Origin: Scortum barcoo | Taxonomy: Eukaryota; Chordata; Actinopteri; Centrarchiformes; Terapontidae | Assembly (NCBI GenBank): GCA_023238725.1 | Contig: CM041550.1 | Span: 11,005,440-11,069,439 of the forward strand | DNA: 64,000 nt | Direction: 5' to 3' | In this document: in pieces, positions 42,318-55,500 of the stretch | Numbering within the stretch: the first letter of the stretch is position 1 | Layout: each line of letters starts with the position of its first letter | The notes under the pieces: model-generated | The model's input: only the letters and a program-made list of their open reading frames with translations | What the model was told of the DNA's origin: nothing | Database searches by the model: none | Position numbers and translations under genes: made by a program

Positions 42318-44279
42318 TCAACCTCAACCACAATTTAACAGCTAGCATTATTGGTAGTGATCTAACAGGAATGAATATTATAAGCAAAGAATCCCAGCTA
42401 CTGCTCCAGACTACATTGTTAAATCAGTGTAAATGACGCGAAAAACTAGATCAATAGAAAAACAAACAAAAGAAAAAAAAAAAGCCTAAACTATCCAACC
42501 ACCATGTGATATGACTTAACAACACAGTACACCCTCAGTGATGTGTGTAATTGTGTTTTTTTTCTGGTACTGAATATTAATGTCTAGCAACACCCCACAA
42601 AACCTAGAAACACCAATCCTTGGAAGTTAAAAGAAAAAAAAAAAAGATTACTATCATCTTGACAAGTTTCGCCTCAGGTTGCTGATGTCTCGACAACCAG
42701 GATGCCGTGCTGACGACAACGAGGCCGAACCGGCTGTGAGGGAAACCCGCCATTGCTGCGTAAAGAGCCAAAAACGCAAGAGAGACAGAGGCCTCCTGAA
42801 GAGTCCTCTGCTATGCAAGGAAAGAGCCTCAACTTAAAAAAAAAAAAAAAAAAAAAGCTACTGCTGACAGTCCAAAAACAAACCACGGGTGACCGACTAC
42901 GATTTCCAGTGCTACCGTGAAAAGCCTTCCTACTACAGTGAAGCAGACCGCCACAGGAGTCACGCGTTCGAGTAGGAGTACCGTACTGCATCCGTGCGGG
43001 TAAGGTCAGGGTATCTGAATCAGGTCTGGTGAGCTATCATCATCAGTATGAGGTACTATATCGGCTGTGGGGAGGCTCTCTGAAACGGCCTCAGGCATTG
43101 TGTGAGTTTGTTAGACCTTTTTAAAATGTTTTTATTTCTTGTTGTTTTTTTTTGTTGTTTGTTCGTTTGTTTAAGCGCTGCTAGTCTGTGTTCACTGGGA
43201 CGAAAACAATCCACCTCATCTGATGACGAAAAGTCTGCCCTCCAAAAAAAAAAAAATAGTTAAAAGAACTCCAAAGACAAGCACTAACTTTCACTATATC
43301 ATTCATTTATTTAATTCTTTTGCCCTACATCGGTTTTAGTAACTAAAGTCAGCCTTGGATTCTGAGAGGTAATTCTGAAATGTACAGCACAACCCAAAAA
43401 AAAAAAAAAAGATAATCGGTAGATCGATGGGAAAACGGTTTAGAGGTCATATTTGAGGGAAGCTGTGACACTCTAAACGTCTCCCACCGTCTCTCACAAT
43501 GCAGGTGCAGACTGGTAAGTGTTATAGAGAGACAGAGAACGATGCATTTACGTGTGACTCTATTGTACATGTTTACAGATATACAGTTATCTCGTCGTAC
43601 ACAGTGACATTTCAACGACTAGACTAGAGTTGTTCTACATTCTACACAGAAGACTTGGGTTTTACACCATGTTCAAGAGTCCTGTCAGTGTATTTTTGCA
43701 GCTTCGTGTTTTCTTCAAATCAACCCCAGAGTATGCTGTTATCAAATAGAGCTGGTACGATCGGGTTGGGTTGTTATAAAATTCTTTTTTTTTTTTGTTC
43801 TTTTCCACAAGTGAATAAACTTCATTGTTTTTTTAAAAGTCTAAAAAAAACCTGGAGGTACAGTTGGGAAAAACAGGAGGTACAGTTGGTTAGTTTTCTG
43901 CTTCCTATCAGCTGGTTTGTGTCTTTTTCTGTCTTCGATGGTGAAATCAGTACACAACATCCACATTCAGAACCACTTCGGGCAGTGTACCCCTTAGATC
44001 CTGCTCTTCATTCCTTTCTAGCAAAAAATCAACTTTGAAATCCTTTTTTGACATGTATCATTTAGAGGTTGTATGGCGTCCAGGCAAAGACAGTCCAACA
44101 GAGTTGACTACAGGTTTACAAAGTTTCACTAGTCGGCTGGACCTGAAGAGTTTAGAGCTTACTGTAGATCTTTTCTCTTGTTCTTTTTTTTTCATTAAAA
44201 AAGAAAAATTAAAAACGCTCAAAATGATCAGTTAACAAGGCATACAAAATGTGGAAAAAGGGGAAATGAAAGATTGGAC

Positions 44280-44304
44280 TGAGGTACCCTGAAGCCTGAG
44301 GTAG
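44280..44304 (-). promoter_or_regulatory. igf2bp2: Paired let-7 seed matches in igf2bp2 3'UTR
   Basis: The plus strand has TGAGGTAG at 44297-44304, so the transcript has CTACCTCA, a full 8-mer let-7 site. TGAGGTA at 44280-44286 gives TACCTCA, a 7-mer with A opposite position 1. Their 17-base spacing falls in the range reported for cooperative sites. Animal IGF2BP genes are known let-7 targets. Confidence 0.5.
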
Positions 44305-46498
44305 ATCACAATACTGACATGCGCACTGTTCACATCCTGACCAAAGTTAACGCGGTGGTTCACTTTACTGTTCTCCTATTTTTTCAGGTTTTTTCTTTAT
44401 ATTATTATTCATAGTCTAGTTTTCAAGAAAATAAACACTTCCCTTCAAAATAATATGGCAGTGTCCCACTGAGGAAAAAAAGAAAAGGACTTTGTTTTCT
44501 TTTTGTTTCTTATCAATAGCTCTCATCACAAAATAGGAAAAAAAATAGATTCATAAATATTACTCTCTCTTTTTATATATATATACACACACACTTGTGC
44601 ACATGCACACACACATACACACACACGGAGGAAGCTGTGCGTATTGGCAATAACCTTGTGTCTGGAAGATGAAGCTGATGGGTCTTGAAAGGTGACAAAA
44701 TAAGGCAACAAGCTTCCATGGTCTCTAAAGTAATGCACAAAGGGACACCAGGACCTGTGTGTCCAGCGTGCTCGCAGAGCGGTCGGCCAGCTCGCCAAAA
44801 TAAAAACAACAACAACAACAAACAAACAAACGGAAAGGAAATGTTAAAAGAAAAGAGCAAGAGTGAGAATGACAATCTGTGTGTCTGTGCCTCTGGCCCG
44901 GCCTGCTGGACACGGCAGGGGTGATATTTCTAAAAAGGCTGCATATCGTACATTCACAGCTGTCACGCCGTTTTAGAAAGCTCCCTGACAAGAGAGGGTT
45001 AAAGCCAAACGCGGCTGCGGTCACGTTTGCGGTTGTGTGTGTACCACAGGTCATACAGTGCCTCCCGATAAACCCCACTGACCCCCACTCCCTCTTCCCC
45101 ACCCCCGACCACCCCCCCACCCTGTAACCCAAGACTTTTTTCTCACTGCCACTGCACACACCACCAGTCTGTGCTGGTGCGGCGCCCCCCCCTTTTCTGG
45201 GCCTTCAGCTCACATTTTGTGTTCTCCCCCATAAGGCAGAGCATGTGGTGGTGCACATTCAAAATGACTGGTCACCTGTGAACAAGCAAAGGTGCACCAT
45301 TTTTAATGTTTTTTTTTTTTTTTAAGATGTCAATTTTTGCTCTGATCGTCGAAGTCTATGCCATTTAGGCATCTTTTTAATTTATCATCTTTTTATCAGG
45401 ACAACAAGCATGAATGTAGATACAGTCTACTATACAGCATGGGAGAGTAATACCAGGTTACTGGTACTGGTAAAAAATAAAATCCCCCTGTTTGCATTTA
45501 ACCTCTGTTCTGTTGAGCGAAAGTGGCAGTCAGTTTAATGTTGTCAAAAGGCGGTGGGAAAAAAAGTTTCTTGACAACTAATATTTTTATCCTATTAAAA
45601 CAAAATGACGCCAGATGAGAGAGAGTGATGAGAAAGTGAAGCAGGAGTTAGCATAAAATAAAATAAAACAAAATAAGAGTAGCACTAGATGTGAATGGTG
45701 AGAGACATTTCAAAGGGACATTATCTTTTGCGTTGGCACACACACAGGCTTGTTACAAAGACTCAGAACCATTCACCATATTTACTTATAGGGGTTTTTT
45801 CTTTTTGATTTCAGTGGCCTATAATGTGAACAAACAAGGGAAACCGCTTTAAGTGGCTGCCACAGCCCAGTCAAGCAAAATATTAAAAACCTAATCATAC
45901 TGTCATTTTGATAGAAAAATAACAGCGCATACCCTCAGTGTGTATCAATATACTTTTCTACTCTGTATTAATACTGCTAAGGATATTCAATATTACAATC
46001 TGAAGATCGAACGAGAAGGTGACCATTGTAACTCGCTCTCGTTCTAACCCAAAGAAAAAAAAATCACAATGCCTCGTATACGCTTGTGTTAATACAGCTT
46101 TATCCGTATGTTAGGCCTATGTTAGTCCAACTAAAGAGATAACGTTATGCAGGGCGACGTACTATTTCCTGTTTAACTTTTTAACTGTGAAGACAACAGT
46201 TCCCAAATTCTCTGCCATTTCCACTTTTCTTGTAGATTTTTTTGGTCTTTTTTTGTTATGTTATATCAGTACGGTTTCTCCCACTCTATCTGCTCTCACA
46301 GGGCTGGCAGTGCACACAATGCCCTCAGCCTTTGGCTCTCATTTGTTTCCCCCCTAGTGAAGTTCTTTGGTTTTTGATCCCGGTGCTGCTGGTCTGCCCT
46401 GCATGTCCCCCTTGGCCTTGGCCTTTGTCTGGGTAGGTCTCTGTCCGTTTGGGAGGGCTACATTCATTGGCTGGCGCCCGCTGGAGCCACTCAGCTGG

Positions 46499-46597
46499 TC
46501 ACTTGGAGTGGTGCGGTGACACGGCGGCGCCCTGCTGGTGCTTCTGTTCCTGCTGTTTGACCTGCTGAATGATCTCCCGGATCTTCCTCTGTGCAGT
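46499..46597 (-). CDS. igf2bp2: igf2bp2 last coding exon
   Basis: 99 bases from AAACAG to TGA (46499-46501). Encodes TAQRKIREIIQQVKQQEQKH then QQGAAVSPHHSK, the Gln/Lys-rich tail after KH4. Confidence 0.95.
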   Translation of the reverse strand, partial: TAQRKIREIIQQVKQQEQKHQQGAAVSPHHSK

Positions 46598-49500
46598 CTG
46601 TTTGGAGAGACGTCGCGCGCAGGTGTTAACGGATACGTGACGAGGTAAAATGTAAAAACATGTGAAATGTATCTGAAAGCAGGTGTGCACATTACTGTTG
46701 AGTTTCTATGAAATGACTGTGCAAGTGAATGAGTTTTATGTTTGTTTTTTTTCCTCTTTTTTCTTTCTTTGTCATTTGTTTGCTTGTATTTTTTTTCCCT
46801 GCAATTATCTGCCTGTCAATCAGATTAATATATGCTTGTGTGAAAAGTGTGAAACTCATTAAAAACAATATAAAGGTGGTCATGAACAAAAAACATATAA
46901 ACAAAAAATAATGAGCTCTAGCTAGTTTAGTTAAATCACAATCCATTATCAAGATTGACAAAAAAGTTTTGTGTATGTATGGTTTTGATATAATGTTATG
47001 TTAATGGTGTAACTGTACTGTTTACTGCACGGCATGAAAATGCAACCATTGTTGACAATCCCAATAAATCTTAAGCAATCTGCCTCACGCCCTTGTTAAG
47101 CTTGTACATGCTGTAGTCTCCAACTTATTTTGTTTCTATTTTAGTTGATTATTATTGAACATTTACAGTTACACACAAAGTTAGATATGGTTTTAGGTTA
47201 GAAATATTCCTACGCTCATAGTACACTTTATTTTTTCGTTGATTAGCCCTCTTCTCATGTCCAGAATGTGTTGGCGTGTGCAGACAGTGCATCCATTAGC
47301 TGACACCTATCTGACTGTGGAGTTAGTTTCGTTGCAGTGGGACGACTCAAAGCTCCATAACTTGGTCAACTTCCACCCGGTGTTACACCAAGTGACAGGG
47401 AGAACAGACTGATTAAAACCGGGTGCAAACAGAGTGTGCAGATTCAGTCTGGAAGCCGAGACGAGCGCTGACACAGCCTGTCACACACATAATGGCACGA
47501 TGGCAGGTGAGGAAAAAAAGATGAGCTTCCCCAGTGAAACATACGCCCACATGAGTTGTGGGTTCCCTCCACACAGCTGCTCAAATAAGGATTGTTGTTG
47601 TAAACTCACATTCTTGGGCATCATCAACATAAAGTGTCTCATATAAATTATTAACACCTGCAGCACTTCTTCCTCTTTTTGCTGTAGATTTGCATTTTAG
47701 CATGATTCTCCCTGCATTGTGCCTGCTTGATAACAAGTTGGTTTTTGTATTTGACATCGGCACAGACATCAGGGCAGAGAACCGACACAACCTTGTTTTC
47801 TGCGTACCTGGCTGGCAAAGAAATGCCCACTGATTTTCACAAAGACCTCGTCGTTCTCGTCTGGAGTTTGGTCCCGCGGTACGATGACCTCAGCGCTCGT
47901 AAGGTTCTGCAGCTCATTCACCTGGAAAAAGAAAGATGCCGGAGAGTAGCATCTTGCTTTGAATTTGCAATTTGATGTACACGAATCATCGGTGTGGAGC
48001 ACTCTTATTGATAATTTACTGAAATAAATGCACTTGCTGTAAAAATGCTGTAGAAAGTATCTGATTTGAATAAAAAAAGTGGGTTTTTAAGTTAATAAAA
48101 ACAGCAGCTTTTTCTTCTTTACTTAATATTACTGTGGCCAAATATTTCAGATAATTATGGAGATGCCAACTGTAAAAATGCCATTTGAGTGAATGTAAAA
48201 TAATTGACTTTTAGCAACACAAAGAAGAGACTAAGCACAGTTTATCATTTATGCAGTAAATGGGATTGTAAATAAATCCAACATCGACCATAATTCAGTT
48301 CAGTTCATCGACTCACCGTCTTGCCGCCTTTACCGATGACCCTGCCGGCTGCAGTTGAGGGGACCTTGATGTGCGTCTCCAGTTTGACCTCCTCCTTCGC
48401 TGAGAAGAAGTTCTCCTCTTTCAGTTTCCCAAATATCCGACCTTGGGCCTGGAATACAGAGGAGGGTATGAGGCAAGGAGAGACTGGGGAAAATGGGGGG
48501 ACACAGTGATCCACTGCTGTTTACTCTAATACAGGACAAATAAAAAAAAAAAGTTTTTTTAAAGAAATCTCATCATAAAGAAATCATTTTAAGCACTTTT
48601 ATCATGAAATTTGTTACACAAAATTTCATAATGAAAAAAAATGATTACATTTTCACACATATTTGTGCACACATACATAGTGTTTTTACCTTAAACTGAG
48701 CCTCTGGAGTTCCAGTAATAATAACCATCCTCTCAGTAACATCTGGGCTCTCTGCTGGGGCAATCTAACATATAAACACACACAGACACACACACACAAA
48801 CACACACAGACAAGTTATGGTGACAAATGGGGAGGAAATACAGCCGAAAGCTGGCGGCCTTTGCTCTGTGGTCACTCAAAGCATGTAAACCATGAATCAT
48901 CAAAAAGGCAAATTCCTACAAATAAATGAATCGCCTTCGATTACGTTATGAGAATTCATTGACCAGCTGTCCCTCCTTTCCATTCGGAGCTTGAGGGGCT
49001 TTCTGAAATGCTCTGCTGACTAGTCATCGCCTTTTTTTGGGCTTGTTTTTGACCATAAATAACCAACATCCTCTGCTGTGGTCCATGAAGTGCTGCTGAC
49101 TCAGCCGGCGCCGCCTGCCTGCTTGATGCCTTCATGTTGAGCTTCAAACACTCCGACGCACAGGCTCAACCCTACGTGCTGATCCTAACCCACCTTGATG
49201 GAAGCTCCAGCGAAGTGGGCGAGTTGTTTGATGTGCTGGCCCTTCTTGCCGATCAGGGCCCCGACTGCCTGAGTTGGAATAAAGAGGTAGACGACCTCCT
49301 GTTCTGTAGCCTGTTGCTGGAAAAAAGAAAAAGGGAAAAAGGGGGGGGGAGGACCACACAGAAAAAAATATTTCACTACACTTTACCAAAACTTCACTGC
49401 AGATGGTGGCAGAGGAAAACATTCACAGCTGCTTGAAGTAGTCACAAAAACCTTGATTTAACTTGTCAGATGCTTGAAGAGCAGCCGAAAAAAACGGTGA

Positions 49501-52500
49501 CACCACATGCGAAGGAAGCTAAATTGAGCTCTCTTCGAGGGTTTTCTCTTTGGGTAAACATCCCGCTCTGACTGCGTCTGGACGGAATATTTCCTATTAA
49601 GGCCGATGGTTGCCCCATGTGTTTGTTTTTCTTAGCATGGTAACACTTATGTACTCGAGGTTTATAAAGTGAATTTTTACGAGCCACAGGACAACTCTAG
49701 CCCCAAAAGTCTCCTTCCAGAAATATTTGTGGTGTTCTGGTGACTGGGTGATGGTACGCAGGAATGCCAGACTCGCTGTTCGACGCAGACGCTGACTGAG
49801 AGGCTGTCATGCTCAGTTATTTACATCTCCCTCTCTATTAGTCTTATATCTTCCTCTTTGTCTGCATATTGTGGCATGCTGTCCCCTCCCATGTACACCA
49901 TGAGTCACTTGAGAAGGGAGACTATCCTCGGCACAAAAACATGCAAAGTTTGATGCTTCTTGTGTGCAAAAAAAAAAAATTACCCTCAAATATGACAATA
50001 ATTATCAAGCATCACAAGAAAACAGGAAATTAGCGGTTAAGTCTCTGATCTCCACAACAACACTGACTGCAGTACAGATTTTTGGGGAACATACTGAGTG
50101 CTGGTGGGTGATGGCACTTGCTGGAGGAACCCCGTACAGGCCACTGAGATGTGAAGAGTGACTCTGAAAGTGAAGCGACAAGCAGACCGATCAGATGGCA
50201 GATATACACACAACACACGTACGCACACAAGCTCTTACAAGGGGGAATTTCAGGGCACAAACTCGCAGTGAATCACACACTAACTTTCTTGACTATGAGG
50301 CACGCAAATACATTCTCACACTCTGTCTCACGCCGTTTTGGCTCGAGCTCATCAGGCAATGAGTGGAGACTTTGTTTTACAGACACACTGACTCATCTCT
50401 GGAGAAGATGGGGGAATTCTGGTTCTTTCAAACTGTGTACAACATCACGCAGGAGGACCTGAGTCAACACTGTATTGCTTTTTTTAAAAAAAGCACTTCA
50501 GGGGAAACCTGGTTCACCATGCGTTGGAAACAAATTGCTCGATCTAGTCCAAACTAATCCCTGCAGTAGCTGTGCTTGGCTGAGCCGGGCGGGTTAAACC
50601 AATAGTGGTGAAGTTGTTCTAAAAGAAGCATTTTTTTAAATCTTTTTTCCCCCCCAACACCTTTTACGGTTGTGTCCAGAGGCAGATCGAAAAAGATTGT
50701 ACTCACTAAGAATGGGTTGTATCCTGCTGAAGCTATGGGGGGCACTGCACCACGTGGTCCAGCAGCAGGGGGCAGCACCGGCAGACCAGAGGAGAAGATG
50801 CCCAGAGCGTTCAGGTTCAAGCCCGGGATCAGGTTGGCCTGTTGCTGTGCAGAAGAAGAGAGGCAGAGGTGCATTTTAGTCATGACTTGAAAGACATCAG
50901 CATTTAATCAAGGCTTTTTTTTTTCATATTTTTGATGAAAAAATGTGCAGATTCTTATAAAACAAGCAGATCAGTTAAATTTAAACTTGGATTTTATGTC
51001 CCCGTCCAGACGGTGCTGCAAGAAGACGACTATAGTTTACAGTAAAAAAACTGCAACTTCAGAAGTCTACGGCTTGCAAGATGCAAAGAGAAAAATGAAG
51101 AGAAGATGCAAAAGACTCCTACTAAGTAAGTAAAAACTCATTTTAAATAATAAACACCAATACTTTAAAAATGCTTATAAAATAGAATAGTTTAATAAAG
51201 AAAAAGGTTCCCGACTCGACCTGACTATGAAGGGAGTCACAGAAATAAACTTAAGTGTTGTTCTTGAGGTTTTTCTTGACATCAACATCAAAGTTAAAAA
51301 TGTCCTGCAACATATTTGGCATTGAAATGAAGATGAGATGAAGTTGTCAGCAACAATTCTGATCATGTCTACTCTCAAATATAAGTATTTGCTGCTTTTC
51401 ATTGTTTCCGGTTACACTAAACGGAATATGTTTGGGGTCTTGGTCATTCTTCAGATAAAATGAGCGGTTTGAAGATGTCAACTTGCACTCTAGGATACAC
51501 TGACCGGCATCTCTCATTTTTTTAATTATTAAACCATTTACTGAGAAGAAAACCGGACTAATTACAGCCTTTGTTTTGTGAACTATTCCTTTTCTACTAC
51601 TGACTCAATTGCATATATTTGTTATTTTTATTTGTGTGTTTCTTTTATTTGTGTATGTCATTGATGCCCGCTGAAAACCATATATCATCAAATTTGGTGA
51701 TTTTAAAGTTTTTTAAAGTCTTCCTTGGGCGGAGAAAATCCTCCTACTTCTTAAGCTAAATAAACCGTAAAAAAAACACTTCATCATCTACTACGCTGCT
51801 GAACACAAGGCTGTTTTTCTTAGCTCATGAAAAGTTGATGTTTTGGGAGGTACGTGGTTTTTACGGGACAGTTTGCTGCTGCAACGGCATGACAAAAATA
51901 TTTCTCCCTCAAAGTCAAGTCAGCTATTCTGGTTTCATGGCTGTGACACGACACGCGGTCTCCTTTTCACTTCCTTGTTCCCAGAAAAGCCCCATGTAAT
52001 ATCCACGGTGTCACGCTAGATGGCCCTCACCGCTTGCTGTAGAGCCTTTCCCCGCCGCGCTCGGGCCGGCAGGTGCCAGAGCTGCTCACGCCAGCCAGAA
52101 CCGTTTAACCGCATGCTGCGTGATACTTCTTGATGATTATTTCTGCACCAATATTTGGACAATCAAAATGAAGGAGGGAAATTGTCAGCTCATGTGAAGG
52201 CAGCAAAGCAGAAAAAATAATAAATAAATGAATAAATAAAAAGAGGAAAAATCTGGGAGTCTGTCCACGAGTGATCATGGAGAGCATCTTCACAGCGAAC
52301 ACAATCCCTTTATCAGCATTCATCCCTGCATTTCTGCAATGCAATAGGGGGGAACGTGCGGCGGTGTGATATCATCGCTATCTCTCTTCCTCTGAGGTTG
52401 ACCTCTCTGGCTGCAGCACTGGTGATGTCATCAGGGCAGTGCGAAAGAGGAGCCGGGGCTGAGAGAGCGGCCTACAGATATCAGATGGATGCTGGGAAAC

Positions 52501-55500
52501 GCAGTGTGTGTGCAGGAGGAGAACACACACCACACACACACACAGCGGGGAGTGAGTCAGAGGCTCCGTGGAACTGCCACACACGCACACACACAGACAC
52601 GCTGTGCTCAAACACACCAACTCACTGATGAGCTATTCAGCGATCGTTTACTGTTATCCATTTACCGAGCAGACAAACGACGGGTATTACTAATGCTGGC
52701 GGTAACATGTACTGAACGGCGAGGCGATGCTATCCCGCTGTATATCATCACTCCTCTCCGTTGTTCACCTGTCAGTCTGCATGAGTCAAACTGAGATCAT
52801 GACCACACACAGACACACACAAACACACACACACAAGAGGCCCCGCAGATGGTAACCTTTGGGCTCGGCTTACACGTTTATAGCAGCAATGTCATTCTCG
52901 TAGCCTTCCCTTAGTTTCTTCATGATCTCCGCTTCAGCTTTGCAACACGCCTCCAAGCTGCCCTTCACCGTGATGGTCCTCTCAGGGTTGTAAATGGTTA
53001 AGTCTTGTAACCTGCGAGGGAAATCACACACATGCACATGAATAAGTGTGTGCAACTACAAACACAGAGAACAGGCACACTCATATTCTGCTCACACATT
53101 TTCTAAGAAGGTGGAGGTGACGGAGCGGATTTTAATTGCGCTTCCCATCTTTGTTGTGATCTAATTTACGTATTACTGAAGGCCGCACCATCATCAACAT
53201 CAAATTTCTTGCTTAGCTAACGAGCGATTATGTACATTTCCATGAATTTGGAGGCAAAAAAAAAACAAGAAGAAGAAGAAGAAGAAGGTAAAAAAACCGA
53301 AGCAGCGTTTGAGTTTAATTACACTGATAAACAGACTTGGGCTGACGTGGGACATCTTTGTTTGCTTGCTTTTCAGACACTTTGTGTAATTAAGTTGGAT
53401 GTATTAGATCGGAAAATTCAGCTTTTTCTAGTTATAATTAACTGCTTGGATGTTGACGTGAAATTGTATTTAGTGGAGAAATCGTAATTAACATAACTCC
53501 AACATGAAACAAATGTGGTGTTAGATGATTCGTGTCTGAGAAGCACCGCTGTGTTGCAAACATGTCGTCTTTATCCCAAACTAAGTAAGATCTGGTGACA
53601 TCCTCTGGGTTGTTTTCTTTTCAGATTTGACACAGAAAATATAATATAACTTTCTTCAGAGAGTCCTCCTCACGATATGTAAACTCATCTATCTTGCAGA
53701 ATAAGTGAAGTGCCCCTTTAAGTCAAGTCAAGCCAATTTTATTTATAAAGCTCAATATCACAAATTTACCTTGAGGAGCTCTGTCTCTCTGAACATCAGG
53801 ATATGTAAATCAGTTCAGTGACCTTTACACAGATGCAATGGATTCATCCATTCTTGTCCAAGAAACATCAGTGTAAAAATACCACAGCAGCAATTAAACC
53901 ACAGTCAACCTCACTGCTTTTGTAACTCTGATGCTCACTTGAATCTGGTAACATAAACAATACTTGAACATTTTTTTTCTTCTCACCTTTACCCAAGACT
54001 TATACAGCAGCTGAGCTGACCACAGCGCGACTGAGAAAACAGCTCAGCAGCAACAGCAAAGCGAGATCTTTTTTAACAGCTCGGTCTATTATTACTAGCA
54101 CGTTACCCTGGAAATCGTACAAAACAAATTTGGACCTCTGAGGCAGAACGAATCTATTCTCTCCTCCGAGGATGTGGAGGACGCCCTGAAAGGATTTTAA
54201 GGAACCATCAATACTGAATGTGCCGTCCTCGCCCTCTCCTCAAAAGGACCCTCTCGATTCTCTCTCCTCCTCGCCGTCTCCTCCTCAAGGCTCATTACGT
54301 CCTCCGAGCTCACGGAGACAGAGCAATTCATTAGCCCTAAATGAGCGAAGGTTGGTGAGCACGGTACCGTTAAATGGGGTGTAACCACCACCTCTCTAAT
54401 ATCATGTTCTGGAGCGAGGGAGCTGTAATCAACTCTTCACATTTGTTCTGTAACAACTAAGTGAAAGCACATGCTCAGAGGCTAATGAGAACAGGAGGAG
54501 AAAGGTGTGGCACGCAGAAGTCAAAATCACCGCCTGTTATTTTTTGCATTTGCAGTTAAATTTGGGATAGACTAAACTGTCTCCGAAACTATAATTGCGG
54601 CCGTTCCACAATGGTACAATCCAGTGTGTCTGCGTGTGTGTGTGTTTTCCTGAGGGTGTTAGAAGCGTGGGTGTGTTTGAAAGAGGAGGGCGGGCGAGGA
54701 GACTTACGAGGAGATGGTAATCTTGGTCCCTGTCTCCTCCTCGATCTTCTTCAGGTTGCGGCCCTCCTTCCCGATCAGCCGGCCCACGAGGCTGTTGTGG
54801 GCGAGGATTTTCAGAGGGATGTCCTCCGTCCTACACACACACACACACAAAGGGAGAGACACACACACGTACACGCTCAGATTAGGCGTTGATAGAAGAT
54901 AAGAGTGTCACTGATGTGGTGTGAGGAATGCTGTGGTGTGATGGGGATGAGCAGGAATGTGGACGGTTGCCCGGCTGGAAGTGCTGCTGGAAATGCTGGG
55001 GCGCAATGTTAAGATCTGATTGCCACAGATAAAACACCCAGATTGACTAAAAAAGAAAGATCAGTGTGAACCCATTTCGCGGCAGAGCTTTTTTGTCCTC
55101 GTGCACCGAAAAGCCGTGCGCTTCCGGCTGCAAGAAGACACCGTTCGCCGCCATTTACAATAAACAAGGTGTTGCTGCAACAAGCACAGCTCAGAAAACG
55201 CTTCAGGTAATGGGAGGCAAAGAAAAAAGCAGGGTGAAAACAAAAATGAGATAACATGCTTCTGATAATAGTCCCTCAAAGAGAAAGTGAAAACTACTAT
55301 AAAAACAACAGATTTTCTCCTGGATTGGTCTATTATTTGTGGGTTTTATTATTTAATTTCCATCTGTTTTTCATCACCAATGTAGAAAACTGATAAATTC
55401 ACGGATTCTTTCATTTATTTGTTCATAATTTACTACCATTTTCCTTGAACCTTTTACTTTAAAGAACCATGTAAATTGGCAGTAATTGCAGATGAAGTGG

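Larger units (their letters stand above)
41690..46498 (-). other. igf2bp2: igf2bp2 3'UTR (about 4.8 kb)
   Basis: No exon-like frame is recognised between the igf2bp2 stop (46499-46501) and a minus-strand AATAAA at 41707-41712, so a long 3'UTR is the natural reading. Earlier poly(A) signals may also be used. It holds let-7 seed matches near 44280-44304 and others, an (AT)n run at 42281-42314, AC/TA runs near 44575-44630, and several A/T homopolymers. Long 3'UTRs are usual in the IGF2BP family. Confidence 0.55.

Noticed and set aside
50762..50775. CTCF-like GCAGCAGGGGGCAG in igf2bp2
   Set aside because: It lies in the coding exon for the Pro/Ala-rich linker; codon content explains it well enough.
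52356..52794. 90- and 101-codon frames
   Set aside because: Made of His/Thr repeats from CA-rich DNA inside an igf2bp2 intron.
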